Positions 38,819 to 45,639 are shown, counted from the first letter of the stretch. The stretch is 64,000 nucleotides of DNA from Hanleya hanleyi (GCA_036873755.1 JAVTVY010018682.1:18981-82980), one strand, 5' to 3'. The notes: generated by a model from the sequence alone, not told the origin. A program made the numbers and translations.

Positions 38819-41800
38819 TTAATGTTTAACGTCGTCGCATTCAGCAATATTTCAGCTATTTAGCAACGATCAAACAAAATTCTAAGTATTCCAACAAAAA
38901 CAAGTTAATAACCCATCAATCCAGAAGTAATCAAAATAATATACCAAAAGCATGTACATAAATTAACATTTATACAACAAACCGATTTCTCTCAAATAAC
39001 CTAAAACACAGTCTTCTTTTACCCAACTAAAAAGATCTTCTAACGAAGCTGCTTGATAAAAAACTCTCTTATAATATTATAAGTCATCTTTGTGGCATGG
39101 AATACGGAGCTATTTTTTTCTAGCAAATGTTCGTGAGTTAATCGTGTATGGCCGATTCTACATCGCCTGATTATGGCTTGATCGAAACGTTTCCGGCTGC
39201 TCAGATAAGTATATCCTACAGTTTATCTGAAACTCGTGAAGTTTGTTATTATCCACAGCATCGCATAAAGATTGAAACAGCTTTCTCACATAAGCACAGA
39301 TAGCGGGTCTGAAATCGCTACATGGGATTCCAACCTCATTACCTAGGGCTGACTCAGCCATTAGGGGTATTATACAGATTCGCTATCAGTTTTTGACACT
39401 TTGGCTTCTATCTGTCCATGCACTACCATGCGATCACATAACACCAAGATTAGAACGAGAATGCGGAATTTATAACTTTCATCTCAATGTACAGCTAATT
39501 TGTGTAACATATTATTTAAAATAAACATATCTTTAACACCCCCGTCCTTATATATATTTACATGCTTTTGACGTGTAATTTCGGTATTTGTATAGTCTCG
39601 GACTTTAGAGCAGGTTTCAATTCTTCTGATTGTTAACACCTGTATTAATTTTGACAGGAAATAAGACACATTTTCCCCATAAAGCTATATCAGATACTAA
39701 TCCTTCCTTGAATTTTTGCCATTGCATTTTTTAAATTCATTTTTTCACCAATGCATCATGATTTGGTTGTTAAGAGTAACAAATTGTAATGGCGGGATGG
39801 ATACCCCTAGGGCTTACTTTCTCACATGATGTTATATAATAATATATGGATTTAATTCCAGTGAATTTTAATAAAGTTGTCGCCGTTCATTAAGCACAAA
39901 ATAAACATGTAGACAATTACTTGACACAATGTTCTGCTCAATAAATAAGTTTTAACCTGCGATTTCAACTGTTTCAAATCTGAGAACCGTTCATTTTCGT
40001 GCTATAAATTAATAGATCGGAATAATATAATTGCCAATAGAGATTGATATTGCTCTGCCTGAAATAAAAATGATGTAGGGCAGGTAGATATACGGCAGAT
40101 AATTTTTTCAAGCAGCTTCTTTAGAAGATCTTTTTAGTCGGGCAAAAAAGACTGTATTTTAGGTTATTTGAAAGAAATCGGTTTGTTGCATAAGTTTTCG
40201 TGTATGTGCATGTTTTTTTATGTGTTGTATTGGTTACTTCTGGATAGCTGGGTTGAGTTATTTTGCTGGAATGCTTGGAGTTTTGTTTGATCGTCGCTAT
40301 ATAGCTGAAATATTGCTGCATGCGATATTAATCTTTAATTCTCTCTCTCTCCTAATTTTTTATTGTATGTAAACGCCTGTGGAAATTAATCTTGGCGATT
40401 ACAAAACGTATCAACGAATAAACGGACTATATAGGGATTTCTTTCTTGTGCAGTCAGTATTTTCAATTGTCAAAAGAGTGGCGTAGTGTGTTTATATTTT
40501 GATGAAGAGGTACTCTGTCTTACCTGTCACCAGGGACCTGAGATGGGTAATATAAAAATTACCACACGCAATATTACAATATTAAAAGTAGGGGGATATG
40601 TCTAAACAAAGAAATTATTTATATGCATCTCTACTCCCTCGATGTTTAACACAGTTCATAATTCCAATATTTCTATTGATTTATTTGTTAATTTTGAGTT
40701 TGTGATGTCCACTTAAGTTTATCATTGAATCAAACATCGAAAAATATGATATTGTTGACTTGCTCAATTACATCACCAGATGAGAATGAGTTATTTAATA
40801 AATTTATATCGTTTTGAGGAATTTATGAATATAATTTGTTTCCCCCAATATTAAGAGAAAGTTTGTTACACGAGAACTTAGTTTGCTAAGCCCACTCCAT
40901 AGCTGTTTTGAAATCAGACTGTTGAATTAGCTGTACGGCCCTGGATCCGTACTGAATCTGGAAATCTTACCTGAAAAGTCGTATCCTTCTGCCTGTCAAA
41001 TTGATTTCCCAGAATTCAGTGAATCCCACTATAGACATCGCCTGCAGGTGTATAAATTTGCCAGAAAGTTGATGTAAACTTGTCACATATCCATTGTGTG
41101 ATGGTTCAGGCCTCTAGTAGTTCATTCTCGAGGTTAAAAAGTCATATATATTCGGCTTGTCAAATGACATACATTTTTCAGGTGTCAGGTATACAGCATT
41201 AATCCAGAGTATTCTTACCTTCGCGAGAACAGCGATGAGGCCGATCAACATTACGACCATTTGAAAACAATCCGTCCATATCACTGCTTTGAATCCGCCC
41301 TGGATATAAATACAATTTAAGAATTTTAATGAAATGTTTACCAGCCTAAAATGTCAGTTGGGAAATATTGATCAGTCGCGATAATTTATGATACGGCCTT
41401 GTTTAAGAACGCGAGTATCTTATAGGCCTACCTTGCAGCAAACGGAGAATATATAATCCAGCAATAAGGTGATTATCCAACATATTTTAAAGGAATGGTA
41501 ATCTCTTGAATAAAAGCATGTTGTAAATAAAAGAATAGTTCCATCACTGTCCAATTTTTTTTTAAACGGAATAAAACGCATTTGATATAATGTGTTTGTC
41601 TGGTGGTCTGTTATGGTCATCCATTTTCCTATCCTATGAATTATTGGAGATACTCACAAAACACTCACCGTTATTCTGGTTTAACAAGGAAGTAGACATC
41701 GATAGGGAAGTATTTTGAAAGTTGAACGTGGAACATTATTGCTTATTTAATGGTTAAACCACCATGTACGTAGATTACATAATTGCGCCTAGATTATGCA

Positions 41801-44558
41801 ACTGGGCCAAAAATATTTGTTTGCCGTTTCACCAACATTTGTCTGTACGCAACTTCTTTAGGTAGCCCATGGTGTACAAGGTCTTCAACTACAACCTGCC
41901 TATTGGTACATATCGAAAAATGTTGAATATATACTTGAGAGCTCCCCGTTACATTATCAGCAAACAAGCAAAGATGGTTCCTCTCAGACATGCAGATTTG
42001 TTATTATGTCGATGTCTAGTCAATATTACAGTGTGCATAGCAGTACATTTGATTAAAGAAAAATTATAACATCGAGAAATAGCAAAAAGAATAATGACGA
42101 ATGCCACTTACAGGCCACCATCCAAAGTTTATCGGCTTTTTGCTCAGTTGAAAAAAGAAATCGGAAAAATAAATAAAAAATAATTTTGGAAAGTGATGGA
42201 ACTATTCTTTCATTTACAACATATTTTTTTCAAGGGTTTTCTATTCCTGCAATGGTGAAAATGGCTGGTTGTCAATATTTGAAGGTAATGAAAAAGGGCC
42301 GGAGCCCAGTTCAACACCTTTTTAATGTGATGGGATCGATTCAACATATTTTAATGGCGATGACCAATATGTGTATTTGGGATCAGCACATTAATGTTCA
42401 TGACCAGCCCGCATCGGTCACACTTAAAACGCGACGATCTAAAACTTATCGCCCCTTGCTCATCACACTTACAAGGTGATGGTCACACTGACTGGCGGTG
42501 GGAGGAAATGAAGGTTCTAACCCCTCTTTTATTGGCGACGCTTTCATAATCTATTTTTTCTGTAATAGCTGTCACATATCTTCTGGTTGTTAATGTAATG
42601 TATTATAATGCTTTAGTCGAAGGTCCATCATATTACACATATATACAACCTACTTACTATGGACGTATAAATGATTGATACACCACCTATTATCACCACG
42701 GATGCCCAGATCGGAAATTTGGCCACTGTGAATATGAAACACAATAGAAAATATAGAATATAATAACAACATAAATATGCAAGAGGTGGGAAAATCTGAC
42801 GTCTGATAATAATAATGTATATCGTATTGAGGTTTTTTGATACAAAAATGTACGTTGAACCCGAACGTAGATACGCGTTAACTGATTATCCCGCTTAGCA
42901 ACTATTCAAATACCACCTGATTCCATAGCAACAGCCGGTCCATATAAAACAGCACCCATATAAAACGCCTGAAAGAAAATAAAATCTTGTAAATCTATAG
43001 CATCTGCTGATTCATCATAACAAATGGGGGGCGGGGGTGGATCTATAGGCCATCCATAGTGACGATTCATTATTTTTCTGGTGTATAAAACTTCCAAACG
43101 ACAGGCATTTCTTAAGGAACATACACTGTCAAAGGTTACCGTGGCAATCTTATGATGAGAAAGCAAAACTCATAGGTGAGAGAAATGCTGTTTTAAATTC
43201 TGAAATTATGTAAAACTGTAAGAGAAGGCATGGCTGTTGAAAGTAGATGTGATTTAAGTGAGAAACAGAAGTGACAGTTTTAACTTGCGAATTTAAGGAA
43301 AAAACTTGCATTTCGTAATATGCTCAGAGCCGATCCGACACATCGCACAGCCACAGATTTGTACCTCCGCTCTAAGTACTGGAAAACAGATGACATGAAA
43401 TATCTATTATTAATATTTTGAACTTATAAACTTATGTATATACAAGTGGAACATGGCGAAAAAAGCCACAAAACAGGCACATATGATTGATTATGCAATA
43501 TTAAAAGTCATGAAATTGGGCTAGCTGTTGAATATATCCCGTCCCAGAGAAAATATAAAGTCACGATAAATCCAACTGTTGCAATTTATTAGATGCTTCA
43601 TATCTGATACCACGAAGATCTCTCAGTGAAACATATTCTGATCAACTGTATAAATTGTAAGATTGTAAGAGATTCTTTTTATCAATATTTTTAGTCGATA
43701 GAAGAAGACTGTGTTTTAGGCTATTTGAAAGATATCGGTTTGTTGCATAAGATTTAATGTATCTGCATGGTTTTTGGTGTGTTGTGTTGATTACTTCTGG
43801 ATTGCTGGGTTATTGACTTGTTTTTGTTGAAATACTTAGAATTTTGTTTGATAGTCGCTATATAGCTGAATATTGCTAAATGCGACGTTAAACCTTAATT
43901 CTCTCTCTCTCTGTCCTATCCATGTGGACACACCGAATGACCATGCTTAAGACACCAGAGAAGCAGAAAAGCATACAATTTAATTATATTACAATCGGAC
44001 AGCTCGGCCCCGTGGATCTATCAAATGGAAAAATCATGTGAGCATCAAATGTAAGCGGCGGCTGAAAATAGGAAAACATACATACATGTAAAAGCAACGG
44101 GGAAGTCAGCAATTTTCATTTTCAAATAGATAGCTATTTAGGCATATTCAAGAAACTCGAGATTAACGCGTTTCAATAACATTCCTCTTGTTTTTACGCT
44201 TCAAAATGCCTACCTCATTAACGCTGATTAATCTCAGGGAATGTATCAGTGGTACAGCTATCCAGGCCGTCAATGCATTGGGAATGAATAAAGACAGATA
44301 TTCCAGAATTCCTGTAGACCCATACACAAACATCTCCGAAGGCACACCCAGCACGAATATAGATGACATGTAAGTGACGACGTACGACAGGGTTACGGAA
44401 AATGTACCCATCTTTCTGTCCCCAACAAGGTACGTCGACATAGAGCTACTTCGTCTTTCCTTAACAGCATGGTAAAGGCCTATACCCATAGATACAGCCG
44501 TAGCTAGCGCCAAAATTGCGAAATCCACAGCATGGAGGCTGAACTGTATTTGCGACAT
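8542..44558 (-). CDS. SLC5-family sodium:solute symporter (15 exons placed, last exon not found)
   Basis: This is a plasma-membrane Na+-coupled symporter of the SLC5 family; the pattern is closest to SLC5A8/A12/A6/A5, but the substrate (monocarboxylate, vitamin, iodide or other) cannot be read from sequence. Exons, in transcript order: 44214-44558, 43310-43378, 42917-42968, 42658-42725, 41219-41299, 40971-41041, 28009-28146, 27522-27657, 26039-26127, 23337-23449, 19761-19831, 16217-16303, 15103-15311, 8983-9083, 8542-8666. The sum is 1,755 nt (585 codons) with every exon phase compatible. Family landmarks in order are YLVGDRKMGTFSV, YLERRYKSVAVR, GGFKAVIWTD, FNPDPTVRTSFW, KKCDPFEEG, GLPGLFLASLFSASF, NSMSAVTVKDF and YSISYYWYATIG. 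Human SLC5A8 has 610 residues, so one short terminal exon is probably missing beyond the GTAAGT donor at 8541. Exons 1-6 are tandemly duplicated upstream. The ATG at 44558 is chosen because the in-frame codon upstream is only TTG. Confidence 0.9.
8983..9083 (-). CDS. SLC5 symporter exon 14 (last helix)
   Basis: Reads SGLSKLYSISYYWYATIGLV then TAVSVGLLVSLIT. This is the family's final helix, usually LYxLSYxWYSAIGxLxxxxVGLxVSxIT. One base joins the GG of exon 13 to restore glycine. Acceptor is TTTGAAG and donor ACAG|GTACGT. It lies 6 kb from exon 13. Confidence 0.92.
9379..10116 (-). mobile_element. TTAA-target non-autonomous DNA element, 738 bp
   Basis: Ends are inverted AGGAATAG(A/T)AAAC, flanked on both sides by TTAA (9375-9378, 10117-10120). 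No coding capacity is visible. The TTAA target is typical of Kolobok and piggyBac superfamilies; the short termini do not decide between them. A longer relative in the opposite orientation is at 61350-62562. The flanks on both sides match a LINE 3' tail (AACGTCGCGTTCAGCAATAC and GAGAGAGAAAAA). In SLC5 intron 13. Confidence 0.75.
10465..10690 (+). pseudogene. Degenerate reverse transcriptase fragment, DIRS-like
   Basis: Plus-strand pieces FRLIHRLSYPEGESVNDYAE, YSIDDAIDLIQ and SAKADIKSDFF match the conserved start of the palm in DIRS/tyrosine-recombinase retroelements (FRxIHHLSYPxGxSVND ... KxDIxSAF). It is frameshifted and short. In SLC5 intron 13. Confidence 0.55.
12325..12383. repeat. Short tandem duplication
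   Basis: TACGGCTACATCATATTTGA then CCAATCAACGGA occurs twice in tandem (about 33 bp per unit). Confidence 0.85.
12422..12616. repeat. 39-bp minisatellite, 5 copies
   Basis: TATATGACCTAGTCA starts at 12422, 12461, 12500, 12539 and 12578, exactly 39 bp apart. Because 39 is a multiple of three, frames on both strands stay open; these are not genes. Confidence 0.92.
12666..12779. repeat. Near-perfect 114-bp palindrome
   Basis: Arms of about 53-55 bp beginning ATCACCTGTTTCTTGACGAA pair with only a few mismatches (near CGAGTGGGG versus CTCGTGAGG) around a few-base centre. It could be a minimal foldback element, a hairpin RNA precursor or a recent inverted duplication. In SLC5 intron 13. Confidence 0.9.
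15103..15311 (-). CDS. SLC5 symporter exon 13 (helix plus glycosylated loop)
   Basis: Begins with the helix GALFGTFIGICFTFWIAIGG, matching GAxxGLxxGLxxxxWIGIG. A predicted extracellular loop of about 45 residues follows, with N-glycosylation sequons NSS, NTS and NDT and four cysteines. Donor is GG|GTAAGA, phase 2. Confidence 0.9.
15990..16040 (+). mobile_element. Degenerate LINE-tail-like fragment
   Basis: TATCGTCGCTACATGGCCGA then ATACTGATGAACGCGACGTT AAAC resembles the LINE 3' tail seen elsewhere. Short and diverged; in SLC5 intron 12. Confidence 0.5.
16217..16303 (-). CDS. SLC5 symporter exon 12
   Basis: Twenty-nine codons, VCNSFTASVGGPFCALFLMG and onward to TNWI, matching the family's AxxSVFGxVGGPLxGLFxLGxxxPxAN. 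It is bounded by TTTCAG and ATA|GTAAGA; phase 0 at both ends. Confidence 0.9.
17330..17858. repeat. Degenerate tandem-like repeats, about 125-bp spacing
   Basis: CAGTCTGTTATTTAG-like words and (A/G)TGACGTCATT/TGAGGTCA blocks recur four to five times, with GCGTGGC or GCGTCGC words between. Immediately left of the CTA-target TIR element. Class unknown. Confidence 0.6.
17862..19290. mobile_element. Non-autonomous TIR element, 1,429 bp, CTA target duplication
   Basis: Ends GTCCGTCATTCATAATTCAG in inverted orientation, with about 90 bp of closely matching terminal inverted repeat (TCGTCCATTAAAGAATAT, CGTCCATAATCCAAAGACC, TATAACAG..TTAGCA). CTA is repeated on each flank (17859-17861, 19291-19293). 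No transposase frame. Superfamily not assigned; 3-bp targets occur in Harbinger-, CACTA- and Academ-type elements. In SLC5 intron 11. Confidence 0.78.
19761..19831 (-). CDS. SLC5 symporter exon 11
   Basis: Encodes the helix VLVYGLISIGICFIFLNVNA followed by PLIQ, equivalent to GMSxVYGALCIGMAxLASxMGxLLQ. The acceptor TTTTTTTCAG is strong; the donor is CAG|GTAATT. Confidence 0.87.
21008..21489. repeat. Foldback (MITE-like) element, about 482 bp
   Basis: Starts CAAAGGAGATGA and ends TCATCTCCTTTG. Arms continue with ATACGTGGTGTGGTTG versus ATACGTGGCGCGGTTG and AATAAAATGTC, then an inner pair TCTAAATCGAGTCATTTAAA / TTTAAATGACTAGATTAAGA. No coding frame; no clear target duplication. In SLC5 intron 10. 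Confidence 0.7.
21816..21862. repeat. AT-rich low-complexity run
   Basis: TA/TTAA repeats followed by two copies of TTCATTGTCGAGGACAAC. No other signal. Confidence 0.7.
21976..22848. mobile_element. Related TIR element, degraded
   Basis: Left end ATTCAGCCGTCGTCCTTTAA and CGCGTCCATAACCCAAAG; right end TTTTTGGATTATGGACACGG then AATTCTTTAATGG, in the same arrangement as the 17862-19290 element. The right terminus is truncated. The internal hairpin-like part (CATATGAACTCATGTACTTC) also matches 18178-18230 in inverse orientation. Confidence 0.65.
23337..23449 (-). CDS. SLC5 symporter exon 10
   Basis: Starts SLSSGLNSMSAVTVKDFVRP and continues LRPSLSEAQEIMAAKIF, matching STxSSxINAMAAVTVEDLxxP. The Ser-Ser pair just before LSSG aligns with the Na+-coordinating Ser/Thr pair known in the sodium/iodide symporter. 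The acceptor is TTATAG and the donor TTTG|GTGAGT. Confidence 0.9.
24318..25720. repeat. Tandem array, about 157-bp unit, 9 copies (core of pearl/HINE-like element)
   Basis: The words GGGGAAATCCAAGATGGCTG, GGTGGCCATATTGGATTTTC, CAGAAAAGGTATCTTGCAC and AAATTTGAGAAAGATCCATG recur every 150-159 bp (anchors near 24453, 24612, 24762, 24919, 25077, 25236, 25391, 25549, 25707). Repeating minus-strand frames across it are artefacts of a period near a multiple of three. Confidence 0.9.
25727..25785 (+). repeat. GGAC/GACG-rich microsatellite
   Basis: Degenerate GACGGAC repeats between the tandem core and the terminal hairpin of the pearl-like element. Confidence 0.8.
25799..25824 (+). repeat. Terminal hairpin of the pearl/HINE-like element
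   Basis: AGCCCACCATC, loop TGGT, GATGGTGGGCT: perfect stem near the 3' end, as in rolling-circle-type elements. Confidence 0.8.
26039..26127 (-). CDS. SLC5 symporter exon 9
   Basis: Reads ILPYFVMELFYEMPGLPGLF then LASLFSASF. It is typical of the SLC5 segment LPYFVMxxLxxxPGxPGLFxAxxxSxxLS that leads into the helix carrying the Na+-site serine/threonine residues in characterised family members. Donor is CAG|GTAAGA. Confidence 0.92.
26400..27510 (+). mobile_element. 5'-truncated LINE in SLC5 intron 8 (RNase H and 3' tail)
   Basis: Contains AIYTDRSKDGERVSSDTIFG (26600), FTAEAKL, then in another frame LDQHIDIVFCWLPSHIGIKG and NTEADRMAKAALGDEV (26860-26960). The 3' region ends in the shared tail CGCTATATAGCTGAAATATT, GCTGAACGCGAC and (CT)n. 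RNase H residues Asp (YTD) and the WLPSHxGIxGNxxAD motif are visible. The copy is frameshifted. It lies antisense to the symporter and stops about 14 bp from the exon 8 donor. Confidence 0.78.
27522..27657 (-). CDS. SLC5 symporter exon 8
   Basis: Encodes MLLSTVGFGILAILGALAGL, the end of a helix, then FYTEKKCDPFEEGVIKNANE, equivalent to the family's AGLxxYAxYxxCDPxxxGxIxxxNQ. The donor is GAG|GTAAGT. A LINE copy ending in (CT)n on the opposite strand abuts the intron only about a dozen bases past this donor. Confidence 0.92.
28009..28146 (-). CDS. SLC5 symporter exon 7
   Basis: Contains FNPDPTVRTSFWGCFVGAPI, a helix, then SFQQQTAQRIASLPKQRQAK, matching the family pattern FNFDPxxRxTFW...GxxFxWxxxxxxNQxxxQRYxxxxxxxxAK. 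One base completes the serine from exon 6. The donor is AAAGT|GTGGGT, giving phase 2. Confidence 0.9.
28438..28653. repeat. Inverted-repeat element, about 216 bp
   Basis: ATTGGCTTATTTT at one end and AAAATAAGCCAAT at the other, with about 75-bp imperfect arms (GTTGCAAAAATAGGACACCT / AGGTGTCATAATTTTGCAAC). MITE-like; in SLC5 intron 6 about 290 bp from exon 7. Confidence 0.7.
29081..29455 (+). repeat. Left terminal inverted repeat of the AcademX-like element
   Basis: Begins TAGTCCGGGTGCCCATTCTG. It pairs with 35725-36100 with many substitutions and small indels but conserved blocks across most of its length. The exact inner limit is approximate. Confidence 0.8.
30020..32801 (-). pseudogene. 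AcademX-like transposase gene, XPG nuclease and Cys-rich C-terminal part (over 916 codons)
   Basis: Opens in frame with AYIQWAVSPELDHIVIRLGG, a block shared by a large family of invertebrate multi-copy proteins. Further on it shows a complete PIN/XPG-type nuclease pattern. YIIDLMAVVQ and VVPDRYD...SIKSGERARR resemble the XPG N-region. EADSRIFVH and SPDTDVAVL resemble the XPG-I region. LTGCDSTSS followed by HGIGKKKAL resembles the FEN1 GCDY...GIGPKRA helix-two-turn-helix. All expected acidic metal ligands are present. The C-terminus has a tesmin-like Cys cluster, NCQKGCKGRCSCRA and CTAACRCESEC. The reading frame is open to the stop at 30020. Product would act in the nucleus on transposon DNA. 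Confidence 0.78.
32812..33584 (-). pseudogene. AcademX-like transposase gene, middle part
   Basis: Continues the protein from GLGLALRTMVRGKTIITMLN to TFDEGIYC. The function of this part is unknown to me; in related multi-copy invertebrate proteins the same segment precedes the LRLGGFH block. It ends at a 5-bp tandem duplication (TGCGATGCGA on the minus strand, 32802-32811) that shifts the frame. Beyond it this frame reads unrelated residues for about 30 codons before a stop. Confidence 0.7.
33570..34802 (-). pseudogene. AcademX-like transposase gene, N-terminal part (410 codons)
   Basis: Starts MASFEESPGIKLKF. It contains two copies of a Cys/His module: C26-x2-C29 with H81-x2-C84, and C129-x2-C132 with H184-x2-C187, each with the same 51-residue gap between the pairs. 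This suggests a duplicated zinc-binding (DNA-binding) domain. The frame runs to the segment RKKMPK and then reads a stop. The natural frame continues one base out of register (one A missing from the AAAA run near 33587), with a GLGLALRTM segment typical of such proteins. It lies just inside the right TIR with no introns. Confidence 0.72.
34990..35140. repeat. Subterminal short repeats inside the AcademX-like element
   Basis: Three imperfect repeats built on AGATGGCGCT / AGATAGCGCTCGTCGCAGT and TATCATCCGGG-like words, spaced about 65 bp, between the gene start and the right TIR. Such subterminal repeats can be transposase binding sites; that role is inferred. Confidence 0.5.
35725..36100 (-). 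repeat. Right terminal inverted repeat of the AcademX-like element
   Basis: Reverse complement begins TAGTCCGGGTGCCCATAACA. Divergence from the left end, in contrast to identical TIRs expected just after insertion, implies either an old insertion or naturally imperfect termini. Confidence 0.8.
36164..36580. repeat. Minisatellite, about 35-37 bp unit, roughly 11 copies
   Basis: Unit ACATACTCTGAACACCCCCG followed by ATATATACCCATCTT, with small variants. It starts about 60 bp outside the right end of the AcademX-like element and ends at a LINE 3' tail. Apparent reading frames across it are repeat artefacts. Confidence 0.88.
36583..38575 (-). mobile_element. 5'-truncated LINE (RT plus RNase H), I/Nimb/Ingi-like
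   Basis: Reads in minus orientation from an RT palm A motif (FFYLEKAYDTTWTYAILEDL near 38560) through QGVPQGS (38360) and FVYDF at the YADD position. An RNase H region with AIYTDGSKDGE (37400) and LPSH (37110) follows. The tail TTCAGCAATATTTCAGC (on plus) ends in (GA)n. Several stops and frameshifts, and loss of a catalytic Asp at YADD, show it is dead. RT followed by RNase H indicates an I/Nimb/Ingi/Jockey-group element; the exact clade is uncertain. Located in SLC5 intron 6. Confidence 0.75.
38783..38819. repeat. (GA)n microsatellite
   Basis: About 18 GA units with one interruption; it is the 3' terminal tract of the LINE copy at 38783-39365. Confidence 0.9.
38783..39365 (-). mobile_element. 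LINE 3' fragment (same family)
   Basis: Begins on the plus strand with a (GA)n tract and the reversed tail GTTTAACGTCG..ATTCAGCAATATTTCAGC, then the end of the RNase H region (ALGNEVGIPCSDFRPAICAY). It is a second, shorter 5'-truncated copy directly beside the one above. Confidence 0.72.
40110..40350 (+). mobile_element. LINE 3' tail fragment at duplication edge
   Basis: Shows GAAATCGGTTTGTTGCATAA, TTGTTTGATCGTCGCTATAT, AGCTGAAATATTGCTGCATG and CTCTCTCTC, the common 3' end of this LINE family. The left breakpoint of the tandem duplication (40136) falls inside it. Confidence 0.75.
40971..41041 (-). CDS. SLC5 symporter exon 6
   Basis: Reads AMSIVGFTEFWEINLTGRRI then RLF plus two bases. It corresponds to the loop GxxDVGGFxxVWEIxxxxGRI of SLC5 carriers. 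The acceptor is CACCTGCAG and the donor CAG|GTAAGA. This is the last exon inside the duplicated block; the next intron is about 12.8 kb and holds the large DNA transposon. Confidence 0.88.
41219..41299 (-). CDS. SLC5 symporter exon 5 (GGxKAVIWTD signature)
   Basis: Twenty-seven codons starting GGFKAVIWTDCFQMVVMLIG, the most diagnostic SLC5 segment in the window, followed by the rest of a membrane helix. The donor is AAG|GTAAGA and both ends are phase 0. Confidence 0.92.
41480..42275. repeat. Inverted-repeat element in SLC5 intron 4 (copy A)
   Basis: GTGATGGAACTATTCTTT(C/T)A then TTTACAACAT is present near 42195 and, reversed, near 41515-41560, giving arms of about 75-90 bp around a 600-bp loop. 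A 65-codon frame in the loop has no recognisable family. Confidence 0.55.
42658..42725 (-). CDS. SLC5 symporter exon 4
   Basis: Begins with TG completing a valine codon, then AKFPIWASVVIIGGVSIIYT and SI. This matches the family stretch VTGLPLWASV...YTxLGG without gaps. The acceptor is TTCACAG and the donor ATA|GTAAGT. Confidence 0.9.
42917..42968 (-). CDS. SLC5 symporter exon 3
   Basis: Encodes AFYMGAVLYGPAVAMES plus one base, corresponding to the SLC5 helix usually read as LYxGVVLYAPALAL. The donor is CAG|GTGGTA (CAG|GTGATA in the outer duplicate). An alternative GTATTT donor four bases on is absent in the duplicate, which supports the first choice. Confidence 0.85.
43310..43378 (-). CDS. 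SLC5 symporter exon 2 (GC donor)
   Basis: Twenty-three codons beginning YLERRYKSVAVRCVGSALS, the family segment after helix 3 (usually YLELRF...VR...). The acceptor is TTTTCCAG. The only donor that keeps frame and family alignment is AAT|GCAAGT, a GC-type 5' splice site, joining directly to exon 3 in phase 0. Confidence 0.85.
43612..43912 (+). mobile_element. LINE 3' tail fragment in SLC5 intron 1
   Basis: Starts near ACCACGAAGATCTCTCAGTG and ends CGACGTTAAACCTTAATTCT then (CT)n, an approximately 300-bp 3' end of the same LINE family. Duplicated at 54128-54434. Confidence 0.75.
44214..44558 (-). CDS. SLC5 symporter exon 1 (intact copy)
   Basis: Encodes 115 residues: a short N-terminus, then three hydrophobic helices (around AVDFAILALATAVSMGIG, YVVTYMSSIFVLGVP and YLSLFIPNALTAWIAVPLI), ending in LISVNE. 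The segment STYLVGDRKMGTFSVTLS matches the early signature of SLC5 carriers. The donor is GAG|GTAGGC, phase 0. The start context GGCCGACATGT has a purine at -3. The gene-proximal copy is uninterrupted, unlike the copy at 54734-55091. Confidence 0.9.
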
Positions 44559-44568
44559 GTCGGCCAAA

Positions 44569-44574
44569 TTACAT
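44569..44574 (-). promoter_or_regulatory. Start-stop codon pair upstream of the SLC5 start
   Basis: An ATG immediately followed by TAA lies 10 bases upstream of the chosen ATG (gap 44559-44568). If it is within the mRNA leader it would be a minimal upstream reading frame that can stall ribosomes. It is also present in the duplicate. The transcription start is unknown, so this is a candidate only. Confidence 0.35.
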
Positions 44575-45185
44575 CACCTGCTTGGGGTTTTTCACATGAA
44601 GCTTGGTCAACAGACACGTATATTTGAATATGCGTTCTGGATGGCTGCCTACAAATGCCTTTCAGCGGAAATCCGGTCTTGTTATACTATTTGTCCGTGT
44701 TATATTACTTTTACAAACGCGATAAAACGTGCGTGAACATTATCTACAAACTAAGTAGTGTTACTATATATAGATGTTACACTTTCAAAAGAATATGGCT
44801 GTACCATGGAATACATGATCAGCGGACCGTATCATTCTGACAGTATACAGCCGTAAATCACATCTTCGTCTTATGTCCCAATCTGAGACACTCGCCAACT
44901 GCTGGTTTATTATTCACATATTCCAAAGAAAAGGCATTATCCAGAGTTTACTACATACCAGTAAATGTTTCATTCCTTTATTTTCTAGAATTTGAGGTGT
45001 ATTTAATTTAATCGCGTATTAGGGATATTTAATAGCGGTATTAAGGTAATCTCCCTTCGAACAACAGGTTAAGCGGAGTATCAAATTTAAACCTTGGATT
45101 AGGCAGATTTAATCCTAGATTAGCGCTAATAGCGCTCGAACAACCGGCCCCTGAGTTATGAACTTGCATACTTAGAATTTTGTTC

Positions 45186-45535
45186 AGATTCCAAAAACAT
45201 GGCTAGAAAAAATAGCAAAATTCTACAGTTGAGTAAACAACGATTTATCGTTCACACTTTAACACTTCATGATCTGCGACATGTTGGAACGACTGTGGCG
45301 TTTGATGGGTCATACTGATTTTTATGTAGGTGGCGCTGCGACAAAAATCCCGTTGTCACCCGGGTTCTATCCAATAAGGTAAAGCATTAAACAACAACGG
45401 CAGCATTAGCAGCGTTCTTCTACTGCTATCGGGTGATGTGGCTTTATATTCCTACCTCAGAATGAGAGCTCGTGAAATCATATGCAAAATGCCACATGTC
45501 AACCTGTATATCAATTCTACATTCATATATCTATG
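45186..45535 (+). mobile_element. Remnant of the TTAA element, copy A
   Basis: Resembles 61398-61740 (e.g. AAATAGCAAAATTCTACAG, CGACATGTTGGAACGACTGT, GGGTGATGTGGC). The LINE tail before it (CTTAGAATTTTGTT) runs straight into element-internal sequence, so the LINE end and the first about 45 bp of the element are deleted. Upstream flank also matches 61130-61290. A duplicate remnant is at 55697-56050. Confidence 0.65.
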
Positions 45536-45559
45536 GCAAGCCGTTTTGGTATTTATTCC

Positions 45560-45605
45560 TTTATTTTTTATATCAAAAATTCTTTTTTTTGATATAAAAA
45601 ATAAA
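45560..45605. repeat. AT-rich palindrome
   Basis: TTTATTTTTTATATCAAAAA, a few T residues, then TTTGATATAAAAAATAAA. A similar pair lies at 46240-46300. Together they may bound a 740-bp unit. Duplicated in copy B. Confidence 0.6.
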
Positions 45606-45639
45606 TGTGCGCCGTTTAGGTATTTAATCGGATAATTGT

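Noticed and set aside
41794..41991. 65-codon minus frame in SLC5 intron 4, identical in both copies
   Set aside because: It is in the loop of an inverted-repeat element, matches no family I know, and identity is due to the duplication.
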